NCBI RefSeq assembly: GCF_964656455.1
Contig: NC_135718.1
Location: 132,663,966-132,727,965, forward strand
Origin: Halichoerus grypus
Lineage: Eukaryota; Chordata; Mammalia; Carnivora; Phocidae
DNA length: 64,000 nt
Reading direction: 5' to 3'
Each line of letters begins with the position of its first letter. Within the stretch, counting starts at the first letter, position 1. A program made the position numbers and the translations under genes. The notes beneath the pieces were generated by a model that searched no databases, was not told the origin of the DNA, and saw nothing but the letters and a program-made list of their open reading frames with translations. This document shows, piece after piece, positions 56,964 to 64,000 of this stretch.

Positions 56964-58612
56964 TAAGTTGATCTCCTATTTCACATAAGGCATTTATTTT
57001 TAGAAAACCAGGGACCATTAAAGTCCCTTATTTCTTGTTTCATAAATGCTTATAAACTCCAAGTCTAATTTTTATGTTCAATAAATAAATGCATTTTATG
57101 TATTTCTCTGTGTAATACTGTAAAAAAAAAACGCATTGTAGAATTGTAGAGGTATAAAAGAAGAAAATAGCAGCAGGAATTCTGTATTCTGTGAGCTCAT
57201 ATATATTTGGAGAAATAAGAGAAAACATGCAGAATAATAAAAGAACAGCTCAGAGGCAAACCTGAAATACTCCACATTATCTAGTTCTAAATATCTTAGT
57301 GTTCCCAAAAGCTCTAAGTAAAATAAGTCAAAACGCTTACTAGGAAAATGTCTATGGTAGTAACTTGGTTAATCAAAAACTCTGTGCCATGCATGTACAA
57401 TTGCATTAGTGTTTCCTTAAAAGTGTGATATAGAGATAAGACATTTTTCCTGATTTCAAAGTCTTACACTCTAATTAACAAAATACAATTTAAACATAAA
57501 AAATTTAATAGCAATATATAATATGACTTTTTTACTAATGAATTAAGCATCAACTGAGTGGAACAGTGCTTTTCTAATTTCAAAGAGGAAGACATTATTG
57601 TGAGTTACAGTGATTACAGAGGATATAAGGATTTGAACTAGACTTTGAAAAGTAGATAAGATTTGTGTAGGTGGAGAGCACAGGACATTCCAGAACAGGG
57701 AAATGGCTAGAGAAAATGTACTAAGTGGGGATTGCATAATGTGCTTCATTTGGCAATACTACAGAGTCCAGTTTGACCAGAGTAAAAAAGCTTTGTATTA
57801 CTAGCATGTCTGTTGTTCACTAAACATAATATTGGAAACGTGTATTAAAACTGACTCTGGAAGGACTTTAGATAACAAAATAAGGAGTTTAAACTCAGTT
57901 TAAACCTTATAGGCAATGGGAGGTACTTCGATATATGAAGAAGAAAGTAGCGAGATTTTAGAAAAGGCATTTTGACCGTTAATGGTGTAAGCCTAGGGGA
58001 GAAATATCTAATACGGATTTGCCCTTGAGGTCCATGGTCCTGAGGCGGAGCAGGATCAAGAGCTGCTGAGCTAAGGTAGCTAATTCCAGATTGCATTACT
58101 GAAATAATACAAATACCAAAGATCCAAAAGTTTTGGTGGGTGTGAGGTCAACAGGATGTGTTTGTATCTATAATCAGGAAAATCAGGAATAAAGTCAGAG
58201 ACTAAGAGGACTGAGAATATTCTGTGATGCAGAGTATAAGATGGATCCATGCAAGTGGTTTAGAACTAAAGCTAGTAATATGCCAAGAATTAGAAGGCTA
58301 CCTTTATATATTTTGTGGGAGGTTTTGCCTGGGATGGAAAGGTTATATATATATATTTTAAAGAGCATTGCAAGAAGTAGAATTTATTGGCAGGATGGAT
58401 TAAAGTTGAAATAGGCATGAAAATAGGGAAACCAGTTAAATTGCTGTTAGGAAAGTATGAGGAAGATAAGAATCTCTCATAGCATTAGGATAATGGATTG
58501 TAAAGGGAGGCTTCTATGTAGATACACTTAGGAAGGCAAAGAGTAAGACTTGTCATTGGTGTGGGAATTGGAAAAGAAGAAGTCTAACATGGCTTTAAGA
58601 TTTCAATACTAT

Positions 58613-59994
58613 AGAGAACCCAGAAGTGGACCCACAACTATATGGTCAACTATCTTTGACAAAGCAGGAAAGAATGTCCAATGGAAAAAAAGACAGTTTC
58701 TTCAACAAATGGTGTTGGGAAAACTGGACAGCAACATGCAGAAGAATGAAACTGGACCACTTTCTTACACCATCCACAAAAATAAATTCAAAATGGATGA
58801 AAGACCTAAATGTGAGACAGGAAACCATCAAAATCCTACAGGAGAACACAGGCAGCAACCTCTTTGACCTCAGCCCATAGCAACTTCTTATTAGACATGT
58901 CACTGGAGGCAAGGGAAACAAAAGCAAAAATGAACTATTTATTGGGACTTCATCAAGATAAAAAGCTTCTGCACAGCGAAGGAAACAATCAACAAAACTA
59001 AAAGGTGACAATGGGAGAAGATATTTGCAAATGGCATATCTCATAAAGGGTTCCAAAATCTATAAAGAACTTACAAAACTCAATACCCAAAAAACAAATA
59101 ATCCAGTTAAGAAAGGGGCAGAAAACATGAAGTAATGCTTTTCCAAAAAAAACATCCAAATAGCTAACAGATAACACGAAAAGATGCTCAAAATCACTCA
59201 TCATCAGGGAAATACAAATCAAATACAAATCAAATACAAAAGATAAGATGATGAGATACCACCTCACACCTGTCAGAATGGCTAAAATTAACAACACAAG
59301 AAACAACAGGTGTGGGCAAAGATGTGGAGACAGGGGAATCTCTTGCACTATTGGTGGGAATGTAAACTGGTGCAGCCACTCTGGAAAACAGTATGGAGGT
59401 TCCTCAAAAAGTTGAAAGTAGAACTACCCTACGCTCCAGCAATTGCACTACTAGATATTTACCCAAGGGTACAAAATACAGATTCAAAGGGGTACATGCA
59501 CCCCGATGTTTATAGCAGTATTATCAACAATAACCAAACTATGGAGAGCCCAAATGTCCATCAACTGATGAACAGATAAAGAAGATATATATATAATGGA
59601 ATATTATTCAGCCATCAAAAGGAATGAAATCTTGCCATTTGCAACGATGTGGATAGAGCCAGAGTGTATTATGCTAAGTGAAATAAGTCAGCCAGAGAAA
59701 GACAAATACCATATGATCTCACTCATATGTGGAATTTAAGAAAGAAAACAGATGAACATATGGGAAGGGGGGAAAGAAAAAAAGGAGAGAGTGAAACAAG
59801 CCATTAGTGACTTTTAATGATAGAGAACAAACAGGGTTGATGGATGGAGGTGGGTGGGGGATGGGCTAGATGGTGATGGGCATTAGAGGGCGTTGTTGTG
59901 ATGAGCATTGGGTGTTGTATGTAAGCGATGAATCAGTGAATTCTACTCCAGAAACCAATATTACACTGTATATTAACTAACAAAATTTTTAAAA
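58613..59994 (+). mobile_element. carnivore L1, 5'-truncated (1.4 kb)
   Basis: Covers the C-terminal third of the reverse-transcriptase ORF2 and the 3' UTR, ending ATTACACTGTATATTAACTA. Open frames 58550-58867 and 59310-59579 are ORF2 remnants in different frames; one shift is an extra TATT near 58940. Near 59210-59240 the word ACAAATCAAAT is repeated. A 13-bp duplication, ATTTCAATACTAT / ATTTCAATTCTAT, lies at 58600-58612 and 59995-60007. Confidence 0.9.
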
Positions 59995-60523
59995 ATTTCA
60001 ATTCTATGTGATGGCCAAATAAATAAATAAATGCTGGTTCACTGAAGCAAATCAGAATAGGGAGGCAGTTTTCTAGGAAGAAAAGGGGAATTTTTGGCTG
60101 TGGAAAAAAAGAAATGATGAGTTTTCTATTATGAATAAATTTGATATGAACATCCAAAAAAAAAAAAAAGATGGTGAGGTAGAGTTTAGATACATGTCTA
60201 GAAAGCATATAGAAATACAGTACTGGAGCTTTGAAGAGAAGCTAGTTATGTAGAAAATATTGATTTTTCATCTTCCAGATGAACAAAACTAAAAAAAAAA
60301 AAGAATGATTTTACGGTAGAAAGATAAGTATGTTTCAAAAACTTCATAGGAAAATACCTCAGCAGGAATAACTTTAACCCAAAATCAGTGTGAAAACAAT
60401 TTATAATGCACCTCAAATACAACTAATTAGTATAATGCTTTATATTGCCATCTGATAATTCTGGTTAGAATATTAGAGCTTTAGGGAATGAGATTCATGA
60501 TAATTTCACCTGCTTGAATTCTT

Positions 60524-61155
60524 TTGTGTGTATGTGTGTGTTATTGGTACATAGCATTATTTTCTTTTTTTAAATTTTATTTTATTATGTTATGTTAATC
60601 ATCATACATTACATCATTAGTTTTTGGTGTAGTGTTCCATGGTTCATTGTTTGCGTATAACACCCAGTGCTCCGTGCAATATGTGCACTCCTTAATACCC
60701 ATCACCAGGCTAACTCATCCCCCCACCACCTCCCCTCTAGAACCCTCAGTTTGTTTCTCAGAGTCCATAGTCTCTCATGGTTCGTCTCCCCCCTCCGATT
60801 CCCCCCCTTCATTTTTCCCTTTCTACTATCTTCTTTTTTTTTTAACAAATAATGTATTATTTGTTTCAGAGGTACAGATCTGTGATTCATCAGTCTTGCA
60901 CAATTCACAGTGCTCACCATAGCACATACCCTCCCCAATGTCTATCACCCAGCCACCCCATCCCTCCCACCCCCCACCACTCCAGCAACCCTCAGTTTGT
61001 TTCCTGAGATTAAGAATTCCTCATATCAGTGAGATCATATTATGCAACCATCAAAAAAACATGAAAGCTTGCCATTTACAATGACGTGGATGGAACTAGA
61101 AGGTATTATGCTAAGCGAAAAAAGTCAATCAGAGAAAGACAAGTATCATATGATC
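60524..61155 (-). mobile_element. carnivore L1 with 5' inversion (twin priming)
   Basis: 60559-61040 is reverse-strand L1 3' UTR. From about 61044 to 61159 the sequence switches to + strand L1 ORF2 end (ACGTGGATGGAACTAGAAGG, ATTATGCTAAGCGAAAAAAG, CATATGATCTCAC). Outer 18-bp duplication TCACCTGCTTGAATTCTT (60506-60523) and TCACCTGCTTAAATTCTT (61156-61173). 60524-60558 is a TG-rich extra piece between the duplication and the poly-T. Confidence 0.9.
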
Positions 61156-61467
61156 TCACCTGCTTAAATTCTTAAGGCAGCTGTCAAAAATTATGTCCAG
61201 TGGTGATGTTGAATTTGTGGAGGACTTTAAGTTACATGAAAATATTTATGATGCATTGGCATTTAACTGCCCATCCTGGAGACTTCACTTTGTATATTAC
61301 TATAATAAAACAAACTGCTCTGTTTTTCTTGCATCCATATTTATACATGTCTTCCTTCCTTTAAACCTACAAAATTGGGCAATTTTTATTAATTTTCCAT
61401 CCTCTCTATAATCCCAACCTTCTTATGCCTCCTTTTCAAAGTAGTAATAATTATATTGATTATGTAG

Positions 61468-61660
61468 TTTTTTAAAAGATTTATTTATTTATTTTAGAGA
61501 GAGAGAGCGTGTGGAAGGAGGGGCAGAGGGAGAGAATCTCCAGCAGACTCCCTGCTGATCATGGAGCCTGACACGGGGCTTGATCCCATGACCCATGAGA
61601 TCATGACCTGAACCAAAACCAAGAGTTGGACACCCACCATCTGAGCCACCCAGGCACCCC
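61468..61660 (-). mobile_element. SINEC (CAN-SINE), older
   Basis: TTTTTTAAAAGATTTATTTA, GGAGGGGCAGAGGGAGAGAA, GGCTTGATCCCATGACCC, CCACCCAGGCACCCC. Target duplication not clear. Confidence 0.92.
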
Positions 61661-62550
61661 GATTCATAGTGTGTTTTAGGGAGTTATGCTTACCTTATTC
61701 ATATTTCATAATAAATTATAAACTTATGAACCTAATATAATTATTTCCCATGATTATTTTTGATGGAATGGAAAGATATTGTTAACCTTTTGAGTCTATA
61801 AACATGTCCTTTCATTGAATAGATGTTTATAATTTGAAATAATTCCCTCCAAATTTAAACTTACAAATAAAATATGTATGTTACAATATGTATTTTACAT
61901 GTAAAATAAACATGATATTTTCTGCCTTGTGGATACTCTTATTTTTTTATTTGTTTAAAGCTAAAACATCAGCTTGACTGCTATAAAAAAACCTTTTTTT
62001 TTTTTTTTTGCAATGATCTGTATTTGTGGCCATTGAAATAATTAAGTTTTACTATAACTGGAGCAATGATAAATATCACGAAAAAAAAAAGCCTACTGTG
62101 ACAAGTAGTACATAAATACATATTTAAGAAACTATTTTATTAGACTCATAGGTTTAGTAGTGATAATAAAGAAAGCAACTTTTGCAGCTATATCAATGAA
62201 TTTGGGGGTAATAGATTATATCATACCTTTTGGTTTTCTAAAAAATTTCTTTCAAAAGTTCATTTTAAATAAAGGGGCAACTTTAATTTGATTCAAAGAC
62301 TAATAAATAACTAGGTGATTGGTGTTAAACAGCTTAACATTCTTGAAAAAAATGAAAATCAAAATACAAAGTATCAAATTTTGTGGGATGCAGCAAAAGC
62401 AGTTCTAAAGGTAATAGCAATAAATGCATATATTAAGAAATTAAAAAGATCTCAAATAAACAACCTAACTTTACATCTAAAGGAACTAGAACAAGAAGAA
62501 CAAACAATGCCCAAAGTTAACAGAAGGAAAGAAATAATAAGTCAGAACAA

Positions 62551-62730
62551 GGGGTTCCTGGGTGGCACAGTCAGTTAAGCCACTGACTCTTGGTTTTGGC
62601 TCAGGTCATGATCTCAGGGTCATGAGATCAAGCCCCATCTTGGGCTCCTCACTCAGTATGGAGTCTGCTTAAGACTCTTTCCCTCTCCCTCTGCCCCTCC
62701 CCCTGCCAATAAATAATCTTTAAGAAAAAA
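62551..62730 (+). mobile_element. SINEC (CAN-SINE) nested in L1
   Basis: GGGGTTCCTGGGTGGCACAG head, GAGATCAAGCCCCATCTTGG, CT-rich middle, short AATAAATAATCTTTAAG tail. Splits the L1 ORF2 remnant. Confidence 0.92.
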
Positions 62731-63380
62731 CTGAGAATGAAAATAAATGAAATAGAGACTAGAAAAATAATAGAAAGGATCAATGAAACTAAAAGCTAGT
62801 TTTTTGAAAAGATAAAGCTGACAAATCTGTAAGTAAAAATAAATTTGCCATATGATCCAGCAATTCCACTTCTGGGTATATTATCCAAAGGAAATGAAAA
62901 CAGGATTTTGTTGAGACATATGTACACTCATGTATATTGCAGCATTATTCACAATAATAGATACAGAAACAACTCAAATGCCCATCAGTGGATGAATAAA
63001 TAAGAAAGATGTGGTTATTATACATAGTGGATATTATTCAGCCACGAGTAAGGAAGATATCCTGCTGTTTGCAACAACATAGATGGACTTTGAGCACATT
63101 ATGGGAAGTGAGGTGTCAGAGAAAGACAAGTACTGACTGATACCATTTATATATGGAATCCAAAAAAAAGTCAAACCCATAAAAAAATAGGTGGTTACCA
63201 GGGGATTGGGAGGTGGGGGATTAAGATTGATGGTGTTTAAGGGTCCAAGCTTATAACAAGAAATAAAGATAGAGATCTAATGCATAGTATAATGAATATA
63301 GTTAATAATAACGTACTATAATAATGTAATATGATGAATATTATTTCAAGGGCAATCATATTAAAATATATAAATGTATC

Positions 63381-63579
63381 GGGGCACCTGGGTGGCTCAG
63401 ATGGTTAAGCGTCTGCCTTCAGCTCAGGGCATGATCTCAGGGTCCTGGGATCGAGCCCCATATCAGGCTCCTGGCTCAGTGAGGAGTTTGCTTCTCCCTC
63501 TCCCTCTGCCTCTCTCCCCTGCTCATATTCCCTCTCTCTCTATCTCTCTCTCTGTCACATGAATAAAAAAAAAATTAAA
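63381..63579 (+). mobile_element. SINEC (CAN-SINE) nested in L1 3' UTR
   Basis: GGGGCACCTGGGTGGCTCAG head, B box GGATCGAGCCCC, CT-rich middle, A-rich tail. Perfect 18-bp duplication AAAATATATAAATGTATC at 63363-63380 and 63580-63597. Confidence 0.95.
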
Positions 63580-64000
63580 AAAATATATAAATGTATCAAA
63601 GTAACATGTTGTACATCTTTAATTTACAAATTGGAACATGTTCAATTTATCAAATAAAAAGTGCTTAATGTTCACATTAGTTTTCTTCATCAATCTACAA
63701 TGCTAGTGATATTTAAAGTAATTATAAAGCAGTGTGCATAGACAACAATACCCATTTAAGGATTCAAGGACATTAATTCCACCTTTTATTTGATCAGAGA
63801 AAATAGACTGTAGTGCTTTAATTTGCCTTTTCTCATTTTCATTAAGGAACATATTTTATGAATAATTTTCCTTTAGTTTTTAAGAGGAAAAGTACAATCT
63901 TCATTAGAGTTCTCCCTTTAAATTAGGTTTTCTGCTTATTTTTTCTATCTCCCAAATTATTATAAAACTATGAATTCCTAATTTCATTTGCATCTGAAAC

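Larger units (their letters stand above)
62310..63665 (+). mobile_element. L1 relic with large internal deletion and two nested SINEs
   Basis: 62310-62840 is ORF2 N-terminal half (GTGGGATGCAGCAAAAGCAG, CAACCTAACTTTACATCTAA). At about 62845 the read jumps to the ORF2 end (GATCCAGCAATTCCACTTCT) and 3' UTR, ending near 63665. SINEs are inserted at 62551-62730 and 63381-63579. Confidence 0.85.

Noticed and set aside
58550..59579. Open frames of 105 and 89 residues and the 136- and 116-residue minus-strand frames
   Set aside because: They are ORF2 remnants or antisense shadows of the L1 at 58613-59994.

Overview
This is a mammalian nuclear DNA window, AT-rich and dense with interspersed repeats. 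The many tRNA-derived SINEs with the carnivore (CAN-SINE/SINEC) head, and the carnivore-type L1 3' ends, point to a carnivoran. The form of the youngest SINEs (GC-rich middle reading GCAGGGGGAGTGGGAGAGGG on one strand) suggests a caniform of the bear/seal/weasel group rather than dog or cat. That last step is inference from memory of the families.

The only gene I can support is the 3' part of KCNT2 (Slick, Slo2.1, KNa1.2), a sodium-activated potassium channel, on the + strand. Five constitutive-looking coding exons were read by translation and splice sites: 10465-10566, 13271-13354, 14210-14338, 40930-41230 and 56878-56962. Together they give 701 nt in one consistent frame, covering much of the cytoplasmic C-terminus (end of the RCK2 region and the tail before the last exon). 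The frame enters at phase 0 and leaves mid-codon at 56962, so earlier exons lie before the window and the last coding exon lies after it. A sixth, 21-nt in-frame candidate microexon sits at 21988-22008, inside the 26.6-kb interval between exons 3 and 5. It would add seven residues exactly where the paralogue KCNT1 carries a seven-residue stretch. It is the most interesting item here.

Everything else is intron. 1-10464 holds old LTRs, a fused LTR/SINE remnant and a young SINE. 10567-22000 holds SINEs and L1/HAL1 pieces, plus a 2.8-kb stretch free of recognisable repeats after exon 3. 22009-40929 holds a truncated L1, several SINEs and a decayed endogenous retrovirus region (about 30.1-34.6 kb, minus strand) with two partial copies. 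41231-56877 holds MIR/L2 relics, a HAL1/L1 block with a nested Tigger-type transposon and SINE, a SINE whose polymerase III B box is replaced by telomere-like repeats, and a 180-bp palindrome. 56963-64000 holds a 1.4-kb L1 fragment, an L1 with a 5' inversion (twin priming), and an L1 relic carrying two SINEs. No bacterial-type system, CRISPR array, rRNA or functional tRNA gene was seen. Repeat family names are from recognition by eye, not a database search.
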